NCBI RefSeq assembly: GCF_001884185.1
Contig: NZ_MAOE01000140.1
Coordinates: 1 to 42,478 of the forward strand
Length of the DNA: 42,478 nt
Origin: Bacillus albus
GTDB lineage: Bacteria > Bacillota > Bacilli > Bacillales > Bacillaceae_G
Reading direction: 5' to 3'
Shown in pieces: positions 1 through 7,792 of this stretch. The notes beneath the pieces are model-generated. The model searched no databases and had not been told where the DNA came from. It saw only the letters and a list, made by a program, of their open reading frames with translations. Within the stretch, counting starts at the first letter, position 1; each line of letters starts with the position of its first letter. The translations under genes and the position numbers were made by a program.

Positions 1-69
1 AGAGCAAGAGAAAATGTATTCCATATTGCTAAAAATTTTACGGAGTTTTTAAATAAGTTACATGATTAA
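1..69 (+). CDS. C-terminal end of a SUKH/SMI1-like protein (partial)
   Basis: The window opens inside a reading frame that gives 22 residues and stops at a TAA at 67-69. The tail (AKNFTEFLNKLHD) resembles the C-terminal helix of SMI1/KNR4 (SUKH) immunity proteins, and the next genes belong to the same kind of array. The rest of the gene lies outside the window, so the family call rests on a short stretch and on context. Confidence 0.45.
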   Translation, partial: RARENVFHIAKNFTEFLNKLHD

Positions 70-127
70 TAATATTATTCATATGAAATGGTTCGTATAA
101 ATGTAAGCAGCAATAAAAGGAGAGAGA

Positions 128-919
128 ATGATGGACTTAGAGCATTTAAAAAAAGATATTTGGTATGGAGAAGTTTCTAATCATACAATTGAAACTCTTA
201 AGTCTAACTTAAGGGATAGTGCAACAGAGAAAGAATCCTTTATTTTAATTAATGAATTGTTAAAGCTTGGTGATTTCTCTGTAAAGAGGTTACTAATCGA
301 ACTTATGAATAGTACTCGAGATGAGCTTGTTTTGAATTTATGCACTAGACTATTTTGTTCAGCAGCTACTCACGATGATTTATTAGAAACGAATAATTTG
401 AAATTCCTTTCAAGTGCTTCAGAGGATGGAGTTCATAATTTTGTAGTAAGTGCTGGTGAAACTCTTTCATATCATGTAGTACCATATCTTTTAGCATTAC
501 TAGAAGAGTGGGAAGATACCTTTGTTGAAAAAGCTATAAGAAATGAACTTTCATGGATGCTTGGAATTGAGGACGAGTATTATGAAGTAGCGTTAGAAGA
601 ATTTAATGAAGCTTATTCTAAATTTATCGAAAATAACGATACGCAAGAATACTATTATCGTAATAGACTATCTTTTCCTGGAGATTTGGCAAAGGAGTTA
701 GTTTCGGAAGTTATGAGTTCTTTAAGAGATAGAACTACTTATAATGTTGTTACTATACCTTCCGTTTTATCAATTTGGAGTGGAATCAAATGTCCTATTC
801 AATAAGATACGATAATAACAAATGAAAAAAATAGAGAGTTGATGTCATATATCGATGTTTTAACAAAGAAAGAATGGAAGATTGGTAAAAAGTATTTTTA
901 TGGACATGTAGTCGTATAA
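128..919 (+). pseudogene. Imm47-like immunity protein, interrupted by an in-frame stop
   Basis: An ATG at 128 follows an AGGAGAGAG ribosome site and gives 225 residues that I recognise as the Imm47 immunity family (WYGE near the start, ALLEEWED, a late SIWSG). The frame meets TAA at 803-805 and then continues in the same frame, without another stop, for 37 codons to TAA at 917-919 (ending KKYFYGHVVV). That tail fits the usual C-terminus of the family as I remember it, so the ancestral gene had about 263 codons and one codon, probably tyrosine TAT, became TAA. Imm47 proteins are thought to neutralise a partner toxin in polymorphic toxin systems; no toxin is visible here. The 225-residue product might still be made, lacking about 15% of its length. 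The stop is directly seen; loss of function is inferred. Confidence 0.7.
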
Positions 920-975
920 GAAAGCAATATACGAGTAAAATCGAATACAGAGTGTATGATATACAGGAGGATAAA

Positions 976-1530
976 ATGATCTCACCACAAGATTTTTTAG
1001 TGAATTGGAATGAAGAAATATACGGTTTAATTCATTATAATGAAAAAATCATTCACTCGTTTTCCTTCTCGAAAGAAACGAAAGACTTCTTAATTAAAGC
1101 AGGTTTTCCCGAGTCTGCTCCTCCATTTCTTACATTTGAATCTGCGGATAACGGCGGCGGGATAAGGTTGAGCAAGATACAAAATGAATTAGGTACGATG
1201 TATGATAAGTTTATATATTTTGGATTTACTGGTAGTGGGAATCCAATCTGTATTGATGAATCTAAATCACAACTCGTATAAATAGATTATGACAATGAAA
1301 ATAAAGTCGTTCTTATAAATAGTACGATAGAGAAGTTTGCAGAATCTTTACTTGTCTATGTGGAATTTATAAAAGAAGTAAAGGCTGCCAATGGAAGAAA
1401 GGCTTATATTGAAAAAAATATACCTGAAGATTTGGTGGAGTGGATTTCTAGTGCACTTCAAGAAATTGATGCAGTTGCTTTAACGGAAGGATGTTTTTGG
1501 ACAGAAGAACTAGGGAGTTTTAGTGAATAA
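976..1530 (+). pseudogene. SUKH-4-like immunity protein, interrupted by an in-frame stop
   Basis: The start is the ATG at 976, five bases after AGGAGG (965-970); an upstream ATG at 952 has no ribosome site. The frame reads to TAA at 1279-1281 and then continues unbroken to TAA at 1528-1530. The part after the stop (LINSTIEKFAESLLVYVEFI, then GCFWTEELGSF) aligns with the C-terminal half of the intact paralogue at 1635-2186 (MNSSIQQFAACLLVYSKMI, then GSFWCMEIESL). The window therefore itself shows that one gene of about 184 codons was cut by a nonsense mutation. The GFPESAPPFL and GFTGSGNPICID motifs are typical of SUKH-4 immunity proteins. If translated, the product stops after about 101 residues and lacks half the fold. 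Confidence 0.75.
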
Positions 1531-1634
1531 GTGTAGATAATACTAGATGGTATTTTTAGTGTGGGAAAAATAAAAATACATCTAGTAGCCCAATTAAATC
1601 TTAAAAGACATAAACACATCAAGAAGGTGAAAAA

Positions 1635-2186
1635 ATGATACTACCAGAGGATTTTCGAGAGAAATGGGATGTTAATAAAGATGGCCCACTCATTACATTT
1701 CCTGAAAAAGAATTAATAAACAAAAACTTTTCAGCTGAAGTGAAACGATTTTTGGCTATAGGAGGCTTACCGGAAACACCGCCACCATATTTAGAATTTA
1801 CTTCATCTCAGTCTTTCGTAAGGTCTATTATAAATGTATTTCAAATGCCAGAAGAGTTTCGAAAATATTGGTATTTAGGAACAACAAGTTCTGGAGATCC
1901 AATTTGTATAATTGAAAAACAAGAAAAAATAGTATTTCTAAATAATAGTGATGCGTATAAAGAAGTGTTTATGAATTCTTCTATACAACAATTTGCAGCA
2001 TGTTTATTAGTATATTCAAAAATGATTGATAAGGCAGTAGAGATAAATGGTGAGGATGCCTTTATCGATAATAATATACCAGAGTGTACAATAAGTTGGT
2101 TGAAGGAAGAATTGAAAAAAATTGATGATAAGTGTATGGAAAAGGGTTCTTTTTGGTGTATGGAAATTGAGAGCTTATATGAATAA
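1635..2186 (+). CDS. SUKH-4-like immunity protein
   Basis: A 183-residue protein with a clear AGAAGGTG ribosome site before ATG 1635. It has the SUKH-4 landmarks GGLPETPPPYLEF (about residues 43-55) and GTTSSGDPICI (about 79-89), and a C-terminal helical part ending near FWCMEIESLYE. SUKH proteins bind and neutralise partner toxins in bacterial polymorphic toxin systems. It is the intact paralogue of the broken gene at 976-1530 and the two align end to end, which suggests local duplication. The partner toxin is not in the window. The family call comes from motif recognition; toxin specificity cannot be read from sequence. Confidence 0.75.
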   Translation: MILPEDFREKWDVNKDGPLITFPEKELINKNFSAEVKRFLAIGGLPETPPPYLEFTSSQSFVRSIINVFQMPEEFRKYWYLGTTSSGDPICIIEKQEKIVFLNNSDAYKEVFMNSSIQQFAACLLVYSKMIDKAVEINGEDAFIDNNIPECTISWLKEELKKIDDKCMEKGSFWCMEIESLYE

Positions 2187-2192
2187 TTAGAA

Positions 2193-2544
2193 GTGAAAGA
2201 AAAGAATAAATGGAGTACAAAGAAGAAAGTGACCGTATTTGGACTGATATTCTTTGTATTTATTGGATTATCTATTATCGAAGGGTATCAGAATAGTAAA
2301 CTAGTTGAAGAAGGTACATCATTACATGCAGAAATTGTAGGTAGGCATGTAGAGAAGGAATTCATGTTTACACATCCAACATTAGTAGTTGAGGTAGACG
2401 GTAAAAAGCATAATGTATGGGTAAGTGAAGAGACATATAACGGAGCAGAGTGGTTAGGTAGACTAAAAGTCATCAAAACAAAAAGATGGTAAAGTGGAGA
2501 AAGACCCTAGATATGAGGGTGAAGACTTAATCACGAGTTATTAA
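2193..2544 (+). pseudogene. Small membrane-anchored protein with a frameshift near its C-terminus
   Basis: A GTG start at 2193 lies six bases after the previous stop and opens a 99-residue frame. Residues 11-29 form one hydrophobic segment, followed by an outside-type soluble part (HAEIVGRHVEKEF, VVEVDGKKHNVWVS). The frame ends at TAA 2490-2492. Just before this, in the A5 run at 2480-2484, a shift of one base opens a tail reading DGKVEKDPRYEGEDLITSY to TAA at 2542-2544. This tail is rich in charged residues and looks like the natural end (K-D-G-K), so one extra A is the simplest explanation. I do not recognise the family. It is probably co-transcribed with the immunity gene before it. Confidence 0.55.
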
Positions 2545-2707
2545 GGGACAAGATAAGATTCCTATAGGGATAAAAGGAAATGGTTCACTAGTTGTTTTAA
2601 ATAATGTAAGTGGAAAGAACGAATTCGAGGATTTCGAACGAGGTTTATTTATAGAGATTTCGAACAGTTTAAATGAGTTGATTTCTAGTTTGAGATTACA
2701 AAAATAG
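2543..2707 (+). pseudogene. C-terminal fragment of a SUKH/SMI1-type immunity protein
   Basis: A stretch without its own start codon reads 54 codons to TAG at 2705-2707. It contains IPIGIKGNGSLVVLNN, the segment in which SUKH proteins usually carry DPIGID or DPICI followed by a strand, and then a terminal helix (LNELISSLRLQK). The N-terminal two thirds are missing. This is best explained as the remnant of another member of the array, removed by deletion or recombination against its neighbour. Confidence 0.5.
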
Positions 2708-2760
2708 TAAAGTGAAGAATGTTTATATGAATTATAGACCGGCTAGAGGGGCGTGGAAAA

Positions 2761-3150
2761 GTGGAATATAGTGGAATGGCTTCAGTTTGGTTTGGAATTT
2801 CTAAATCACTCCAAAATCTTGAGGAGTATGTCGAAATAGATTACACGACAAATGGTGATTCAGTTCATTCAAAGTTTGGAACAAGCTTTGAATTCGGTTA
2901 TTATGATGAAGATAATATTGAAATTTGTTTTTATGAGAATAATAAAAGGGACGTTGAACATATTTTAAGTGATTTTTCTTATAGTGAACGAATTATTCCT
3001 AAAATAAAAAAGCTAGTAAATGGAGATAGTTTAGCGAACGATATTAACTTTGCTATTGTTCTTTATGATTTTAAATATAATGAAGCGAAAAGAGAAGATA
3101 TGTTTGATGGTTTAGAGGTTACATTTATTGATTCTACGCCGTACAGGTAG
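2761..3150 (+). CDS. Imm22-like immunity protein
   Basis: The frame starts with GTG at 2761, after GAGGGG about ten bases upstream, and gives 129 residues. The opening MASVWFGISKSLQNLEEYVEIDY and the negatively charged middle match the second copy at 5785 (MVSIWFGNMQTQDQLDTYIDVTY), so the two are paralogues. The pattern is that of the Imm22 family: a strand with WxG near residue 10, then a Y-(V/I)-D element, and a C-terminal strand such as IVLYDFKYN. Imm22 proteins are predicted antidotes of polymorphic toxins. No toxin partner is visible nearby. The start codon is less certain than the family. Confidence 0.65.
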   Translation: MEYSGMASVWFGISKSLQNLEEYVEIDYTTNGDSVHSKFGTSFEFGYYDEDNIEICFYENNKRDVEHILSDFSYSERIIPKIKKLVNGDSLANDINFAIVLYDFKYNEAKREDMFDGLEVTFIDSTPYR

Positions 3151-3214
3151 TTTGCAGGGAGATGCAAATTCATTTCATAAACACATGGAATAACCTTATA
3201 AAAGGGGGATACAA

Positions 3215-3643
3215 ATGCATGCTTTGCCAAATCGTTTAGAAGAAGTCTTGGAAGAAGACATATATAAGCGGGCGGATAAAGATCAGGTGAATGAAGTAAT
3301 AAATAGGTTAGGTGTAGAAGTGTCTAATACATTTAGAGAGTTTTATTATCGATTTGCAGGACCTTTTTGGGACGAGCACGTTCCTTATGAATTACTTGAT
3401 ATTATAGATGAAGAGAATAATATTGAATATTACACAATGATTGCTCGAAAGGAACATGGATTTCCTAATAAGTATTTAGTTTTAACGGAAATGACAGCAA
3501 ATGCTGCATTGGTCCTTGATAGTGTAACTGATAAAGTTTACTCAGTAAATTTTGAAGGTGGAGATGAATTACTTTTAAATGGAGAATTAAAGGAGAGTTG
3601 GCCAACGTTTTATAAGTTTTTGAAAGAATATTTCAAATGTTAA
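3215..3643 (+). CDS. SMI1/KNR4 (SUKH) family immunity protein
   Basis: A 142-residue protein with an AAGGGGG ribosome site before ATG 3215. It shows the SUKH pattern: an N-terminal helix (LEEVLEEDIYKRA), a loop followed by REFYYRFAGPFW (the usual FYxxxNG position), a strand pair with YLVLTEMTANAALVLD, and a final helix SWPTFYKFLKEYF. SUKH proteins neutralise nuclease and deaminase toxins in contact-dependent systems and act in the cytoplasm. The gene is intact and sits between an Imm22-like gene and an unassigned gene, as expected for an immunity array whose members were collected independently. Which toxin it blocks cannot be told. Confidence 0.7.
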   Translation: MHALPNRLEEVLEEDIYKRADKDQVNEVINRLGVEVSNTFREFYYRFAGPFWDEHVPYELLDIIDEENNIEYYTMIARKEHGFPNKYLVLTEMTANAALVLDSVTDKVYSVNFEGGDELLLNGELKESWPTFYKFLKEYFKC

Positions 3644-3709
3644 GTGTTGATGGGAGTTAACAATAAGCAGGGACACCTTAGTAATAAGTGCGAGAGGAGT
3701 GACGGATAA

Positions 3710-4177
3710 ATGACAATGAACGATTCAGTTTTTGGAGAGATTGAATATAATTATGCTTGGGGTAAGCGTATGCCTATAACTTTTATAGGCAATGTCACTG
3801 AGATTGATTTGATGATAGATGGTGAAGAAGATGAGATGTTTGATGAAGGGCAGTATGTAGCGTATCAATCATTAATAAAAAATTGGGAAGAGGTACAAAT
3901 AAGTTTACTACAGTCTATATTAGACTATTACAAACAAAGGAGATGTGAATTGGGATATGATATTGGAGTGCAAGAAAATTATCCATTAGTTGAAACAACT
4001 GATCAAATACTAGAGATGGTCAGTTTAGATGGTATTGTTGTTCCGTATGCAGATATTACGGAAGGACGAGAGGTTGGAATTACATTTAATTGTACGTGGG
4101 ATATAGAAAATGGTGTAGGAGTTCGTTTATTAAATGAAAAGGTAATGGAAGTAGGTTATCAGGATATTATTTTTTAA
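3710..4177 (+). CDS. Uncharacterised immunity-array protein (DUF6985-like)
   Basis: A 155-residue acidic protein; ATG 3710 follows GAGAGGAG. The opening NDSVFGEIEYNYAWGKRM and the later VVPYADITEGREVGITFNCTWD-type strand recall the DUF6985/DUF2004-type proteins that occur in toxin immunity neighbourhoods; this family name is tentative. It has no signal peptide, membrane segment or obvious catalytic motif. It converges on the minus-strand gene that ends at 4265. A role as an antidote is inferred only from the neighbours. Confidence 0.45.
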   Translation: MTMNDSVFGEIEYNYAWGKRMPITFIGNVTEIDLMIDGEEDEMFDEGQYVAYQSLIKNWEEVQISLLQSILDYYKQRRCELGYDIGVQENYPLVETTDQILEMVSLDGIVVPYADITEGREVGITFNCTWDIENGVGVRLLNEKVMEVGYQDIIF

Positions 4178-4217
4178 TATAAGTTAAAAGTAAATGAGGG
4201 GATATATAACCTGAATG

Positions 4218-4249
4218 AAAAAGGTGTCAACCTTTCTCGAATTGACACC
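4218..4249 (-). terminator. Rho-independent terminator of the alkylation-repair pseudogene
   Basis: GGTGTCAA (4223-4230) and TTGACACC (4242-4249) form an 8-bp stem with an 11-base loop. Read on the minus strand it is followed by TTTTTC, so it terminates the minus-strand gene at 4265-4968. It also separates that gene from the convergent plus-strand gene ending at 4177. Confidence 0.65.
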
Positions 4250-4264
4250 CAGATACGAATCTGT

Positions 4265-4968
4265 TTAACATCTTACATACTTACGTTTGAAACCTAGTCT
4301 TCCTCTATCAAGTTCTTTCTGAATACTCTCTGTAGCATTTAACAAACTGCTTTTTTTATTATCACGTTTGACTTCAACTATACCAACTTCTTTTGCAATC
4401 TCGACTGCTTTTTCGTGTAGTGGTACATATGAAATTGCCACGGTGTTTAGGAAATTATTCATAGCGGATTTTGTTCGTTCTGGAGAATGATGAATTGTAT
4501 CTTTCACCATTTCAAGCATATCGGAAATTTTACTTTCGGAAAACTCATTGTCTTTGCGATTTCCTAATAGCCAACAGTAGCAACTCCAGCCGGCAGATAT
4601 TTTAAGCTCGTCCCCACTTGCAATCCATTGATCAGCAACGTCTTGCGCAATATTTGACTCCGATAAAGTTACGGCTACAACATAATCAGATAGCATATAA
4701 AAATAAGCCCCATCTATCCAGCGATTAAAATCCGATTCACTCATAGCTTTTGGGTCAGCAATAATGCCTGCAAAGTACATAGCATCGTAGTTGCCTGTGG
4801 CATAAAGTTCTTCAGCTAATTCTTGATTTAATTTTATTTTTTTAGCGATTGGTTTCATGGCACCTGTAGCTACGCCAAAAACTGGCTCGTGGGCGCCGTT
4901 AGATATGTATATTTTTTTCGTTCCTTACCTAGAGCCTCAAGTTCTTGCATAACTGTTTTAAAATCCAA
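4265..4968 (-). pseudogene. DNA alkylation repair protein (AlkD-like), frameshifted near the N-terminus
   Basis: From an internal ATG (4858) the minus strand gives 197 residues that look like the B. cereus group DNA alkylation repair protein, a HEAT-repeat glycosylase family that removes alkylated bases (SAGWSCYCWLLGNR, RTKSAMNNF, ending RGRLGFKRKYVRC). Codons upstream stay open in that frame (YISNGAHEPVFGVATGA) up to the CG-A7 run at about 4911-4919. There the frame changes: a second open frame, starting at TTG 4968 after GGAAGGAAG, reads MDFKTVMQELEALGKER. The two parts together make a normal N-terminus. The simplest event is loss of one AACG copy from a tandem pair, which removes four bases. 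A shorter protein from ATG 4858 is possible but would lack the first helices. Unlike its neighbours this gene is not an immunity gene and points the other way. Confidence 0.7.
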
Positions 4969-5104
4969 AGTTGTGCACTTCCTTCCTTCATGTAAGAGCC
5001 TTTTTAAGTCTTTCATATTTCTTATTTTAATACTAATTGTATTTAAGAGGTATGTCTACTTTCTAAAGGCATCGAAACTTGGTTTGATTTTTCGATGAAC
5101 TACA

Positions 5105-5120
5105 TTACACTTTAGTGTAA
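5105..5120. promoter_or_regulatory. Palindrome TTACACTTTAGTGTAA, candidate operator
   Basis: Two 7-base arms (TTACACT and AGTGTAA) are separated by TT. The palindrome lies just upstream of a TATAAT at 5145-5150 and of the YezG-like gene, close to the -35 position of that promoter. It could be a repressor site; no regulator can be named. Confidence 0.4.
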
Positions 5121-5192
5121 ATAAAGAGCTAATTAAAAGAATGGTATAATATAGAAAAAGTAAGTGATGAAAATTAAATAGGGGGAATTTAA

Positions 5193-5681
5193 TTGGAAAT
5201 AAAATTGAATCGATTATATAGAGAGATAGCGGAAACGGTTCATGCCATGATTCCAGAAGAATGGGAGAAATTTTATTTTTATGCACAAATATCAGAAGAT
5301 GGAGGGGGAACTTACTTTTTCTATAACAACTTCAGAAATAAAGAAAATTATAAGTATAGTGTAGAAATTCCTTTTAAATACGAAGTTGATGAAGAGGAGT
5401 TTGAAAGGAAAGAAGATTTTTTATATAAATTGAGTAAGGAATTAAGAAATGTTTTCAAAGATAATCAGCAAGAGCTTTGGTACTCTTTTACAATGTCTCT
5501 GGAACATAGTGGGGAATTTAACATGCATTTCGATTATACAAATTGGTTCGATACAGAATATAGTTTTAGTGATCAGATGATTATTTGGAAACATAAATAC
5601 TTAGGTGAAGTACCAATTGATGAAAATGATAAAGAGCTAATTCATAAGTATGACAATCAATTTCCGAATAATCCTATTTGA
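5193..5681 (+). CDS. YezG-like antitoxin/immunity protein (DUF600)
   Basis: A TTG start at 5193 follows AGGGGGAA with good spacing and gives 162 residues. The sequence LYREIAETVHAMIPEEWEKFYFYAQISEDGGGTYFFY is the hallmark N-terminus of the YezG family, and the later LWYSFTMSLEHSGEFNMHFDY also fits. In B. subtilis YezG is the antidote of the LXG toxin YeeF, a nuclease-type toxin. Here no LXG toxin is in view, so it may be an orphan immunity gene that protects against toxins of neighbouring strains. The gene is intact and has its own promoter region (TATAAT at 5145-5150). Confidence 0.75.
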   Translation: MEIKLNRLYREIAETVHAMIPEEWEKFYFYAQISEDGGGTYFFYNNFRNKENYKYSVEIPFKYEVDEEEFERKEDFLYKLSKELRNVFKDNQQELWYSFTMSLEHSGEFNMHFDYTNWFDTEYSFSDQMIIWKHKYLGEVPIDENDKELIHKYDNQFPNNPI

Positions 5682-5784
5682 CTGAAAGGAAAGAAAAAAT
5701 GGTTTTTATAAAAATCTCGACTTTTAAAGTAGTCAGTAAGTTATAAAATTGGTTTTGCAATATAAAAAATAAAGGAGAACTACA

Positions 5785-6159
5785 ATGGAAGTACACGGAA
5801 TGGTTTCAATATGGTTCGGTAATATGCAAACGCAAGATCAGTTGGATACATATATAGATGTTACGTATGATGAAGAAGGAGACGCTATACCAGCAAGATT
5901 TTTTGTTGATTTTAATATTGATATGATTGATGTAGATGAGGATTTTATTGAAAAGGAAATGTTAGAAGAAGCAAGTGATGACATTTCTATGTTATTAACG
6001 GGATGTTCATATGATGATAAAATACTCTCTCGAATTAAGGAAGTAGTTAAATTAAATAAATCCTATAATTCTATCGTTTTAATTTATAATTTTCAATATA
6101 ACAATTCAGTAAGTAATTGTGAAGGTTTTAATTTTGTAACTGCTACAAGTTATCTATAG
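5785..6159 (+). CDS. Imm22-like immunity protein (second copy)
   Basis: ATG 5785 follows AAAGGAG and gives 124 residues. It aligns with the copy at 2761-3150 over its whole length (MVSIWFGN, a Y-I-D element, IVLIYNFQYN near the end, TATSYL as last residues). The middle is strongly acidic, a common trait of antidotes that mimic nucleic acid or bind basic toxins. Family: Imm22-like, predicted polymorphic toxin immunity. It is intact. Confidence 0.65.
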   Translation: MEVHGMVSIWFGNMQTQDQLDTYIDVTYDEEGDAIPARFFVDFNIDMIDVDEDFIEKEMLEEASDDISMLLTGCSYDDKILSRIKEVVKLNKSYNSIVLIYNFQYNNSVSNCEGFNFVTATSYL

Positions 6160-6288
6160 ATACAAAAAAATTGCAGTAGTATAAAAAATACATTTGTATA
6201 GTTTTTTCAATGAATATTTAGTATGCATGTTATTCTTTAATAAATTTACAAACGGAATTTAAAGGTAAGTATGAGGAGTTGCTTATAA

Positions 6289-6741
6289 ATGATAAAGAAA
6301 TTTACTAGAGTAGTACTAACTACGGTGATGCCAATTGGTCTTATCATGGGTTGTGGGAACGTTGAAAAAACTAAAGCAGAAGAACCGAAAACGGCGGAGA
6401 AAAAGGACTATACGGATTACTCATATGGAAGTAAAGGTATAGTAGTAAGCGGCAAAGCGAAAGAACGTCAACAATACGAGGTTGGATATATGGATGATAA
6501 CAAGTTAATTGGGATTGACGAAAATATTGAGGACTGTATAGTGTTAGATAATAAAGATGAAGCAGGTCTTGTTTGGAAGCAAATAGAGCGTGGATCGATT
6601 ATTGAAGTGCAATGTGGTAAGGACCGCAATGATATTGTAGGCGTACAATTAGTAGGAGATCGTGAGTCATACGAAATTAGTGATAAGTTTGATCGAAATA
6701 CGATAAATGAGATTGTTGAAAACGTTAAAGGGAATTTGTAA
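6289..6741 (+). CDS. Putative lipoprotein, family not recognised
   Basis: A 150-residue protein with ATG 6289 after GAGGAG. Residues 1-21 form a lipoprotein signal peptide ending in the lipobox LIMGC, with Cys22 as the predicted lipidated residue, so it should sit on the outer face of the membrane. A lysine/glutamate-rich linker follows, then a soluble domain of about 100 residues (KGIVVSGKAKERQQYEVGYM, WKQIERGSIIEVQCGKDRNDIVGVQLV) that looks beta-rich. I do not recognise the domain. It ends in a convergent arrangement with the minus-strand gene at 6824. Two further cysteines (in EDCIV and QCGK) are present. Confidence 0.6.
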   Translation: MIKKFTRVVLTTVMPIGLIMGCGNVEKTKAEEPKTAEKKDYTDYSYGSKGIVVSGKAKERQQYEVGYMDDNKLIGIDENIEDCIVLDNKDEAGLVWKQIERGSIIEVQCGKDRNDIVGVQLVGDRESYEISDKFDRNTINEIVENVKGNL

Positions 6742-6782
6742 TAGAAGCTAAAATGAAAAAATATTTAATTTTACTATTAATA

Positions 6783-6816
6783 AAGTCGATTCCTTATTGG
6801 GATAAGAAATCGACTT
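6783..6816. terminator. Hairpin between convergent genes
   Basis: AAGTCGATT..CTTAT pairs with ATAAG..AATCGACTT, giving an imperfect stem of about 14 pairs. It lies between the stop at 6741 and the minus-strand stop at 6824, where a bidirectional terminator is expected. The T tract on either side is weak, so function is only likely. Confidence 0.5.
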
Positions 6817-6823
6817 GTTATAA

Positions 6824-7267
6824 TTATTTATTTTGTAAGTTGTCTTTCCAAAAATTATAGCTATTATCAATAACTTCTTTTAATTTGAAATAGTTTTCCC
6901 AAGTATCTTTCACGTGGTAGAGAGTTTCTTCGTCTATAAAAACGTCTGAGTAATCACTTATATACTTCCATTCCTCATCATTATTAAAGTAATACATCGC
7001 GAATTGGTTGCCTTCGTCATTTAACATGTCGTCTGCCAAAACACCATCCCAGTTCATATAAATTTCTGTGCCAGTCATTTGTCTAAGTTTAAACTGTTTA
7101 ATTTCGTCTTGAGACTCTTCTTCAAATTCTTCACTACATAAATGATGTTCAATTATCCATCCTAAAAACATACCAGTATGTACAAAAGCTTGATCAATTG
7201 GTAAGTCCTCAGGAAAATCACCTTCATAATGGTACTTCGCTTTATCGTAAACAAACGTGTGTAACAA
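6824..7267 (-). CDS. Uncharacterised small protein (DUF7832-like)
   Basis: A minus-strand gene of 147 residues. The start is TTG (7267-7265), nine bases after AAAGGGG. The segment YHYEGDFPEDLPIDQAFVHTGMFLGWIIEHHL is typical of a small family common in toxin-immunity neighbourhoods that I associate with DUF7832; the name is tentative. The protein is acidic with no signal peptide or membrane segment. Position at the end of the immunity array supports an antidote-like role, but nothing in the sequence proves it. Confidence 0.5.
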   Translation of the reverse strand: MLHTFVYDKAKYHYEGDFPEDLPIDQAFVHTGMFLGWIIEHHLCSEEFEEESQDEIKQFKLRQMTGTEIYMNWDGVLADDMLNDEGNQFAMYYFNNDEEWKYISDYSDVFIDEETLYHVKDTWENYFKLKEVIDNSYNFWKDNLQNK

Positions 7268-7756
7268 TCAGTTCATCCCCTTTAACTAATGCATTATCTA
7301 ATAAACTCGTACTATATTTTTATAATGTTTTTAAGCCATTCTAGCGGTGTGATTTTTAGTATATCCTATTTGCTGAATATCGTATGTATGCTTGCTTCTC
7401 TTCATTAGTATAATCCCTTTTTAGAAGTTCAGATAGAAAAAGTACACCGAAACAGGATCCAATTAATAGATACATAGTAGTTATGAAAAATTATAAAAAT
7501 CCTTCTTGTTGAAGAAAATCAGTAAAAGGTATCCTAATCTATTTTTGAGAAGTAGTAGTGTGTATGAGGGTAAGTGCTTTTGACGGCAATTGCAATTGGT
7601 TATAAAATAATGTCTGTTAAGGAATTTTATAGAAACTATCATTCACCTGCTGGGGATAAAATGCAAGTATTTATAAAAGGGTGGAATAAACATAGTTTTA
7701 TACATACATAGTAGATTTATAGTTTTTCACGAATGAGAAAATAAAGGGAGGTTAGG
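7268..7756. other. Gap with a likely promoter and a small degenerate reading frame
   Basis: About 490 bases without a convincing gene. On the minus strand 7475-7356 encodes a 39-residue frame starting MYLLIGSCFGVLFLSELLK, one hydrophobic segment and no ribosome site; it may be the remnant of a small membrane protein. On the plus strand TTGACG (7580-7585) and TAAAAT (7603-7608) with a 17-base spacer form a plausible sigma-A promoter for the amidase, giving a leader of about 180 bases. A ribosome site GGGAGG (7746-7751) lies at the right end. Confidence 0.4.
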
Positions 7757-7777
7757 ATGCTTACACGAACTGTGTAG
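7757..7777 (+). CDS. Six-codon leader frame in front of the amidase gene
   Basis: ATG 7757 stands five bases after a strong GGGAGG and codes MLTRTV before TAG at 7775-7777. The amidase ATG follows 15 bases later and has no ribosome site of its own. Translation of the amidase may depend on re-initiation after this minigene. Alternatively the leader is what remains after a mutation in the original start region. No product function is proposed. Confidence 0.35.
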   Translation: MLTRTV

Positions 7778-7792
7778 GTATTTCATACAGCA

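Noticed and set aside
4889-5098. A 69-codon plus-strand frame upstream of the YezG-like gene
   Set aside because: It is antisense to the 5' part of the alkylation repair gene, whose codons explain the sequence better.
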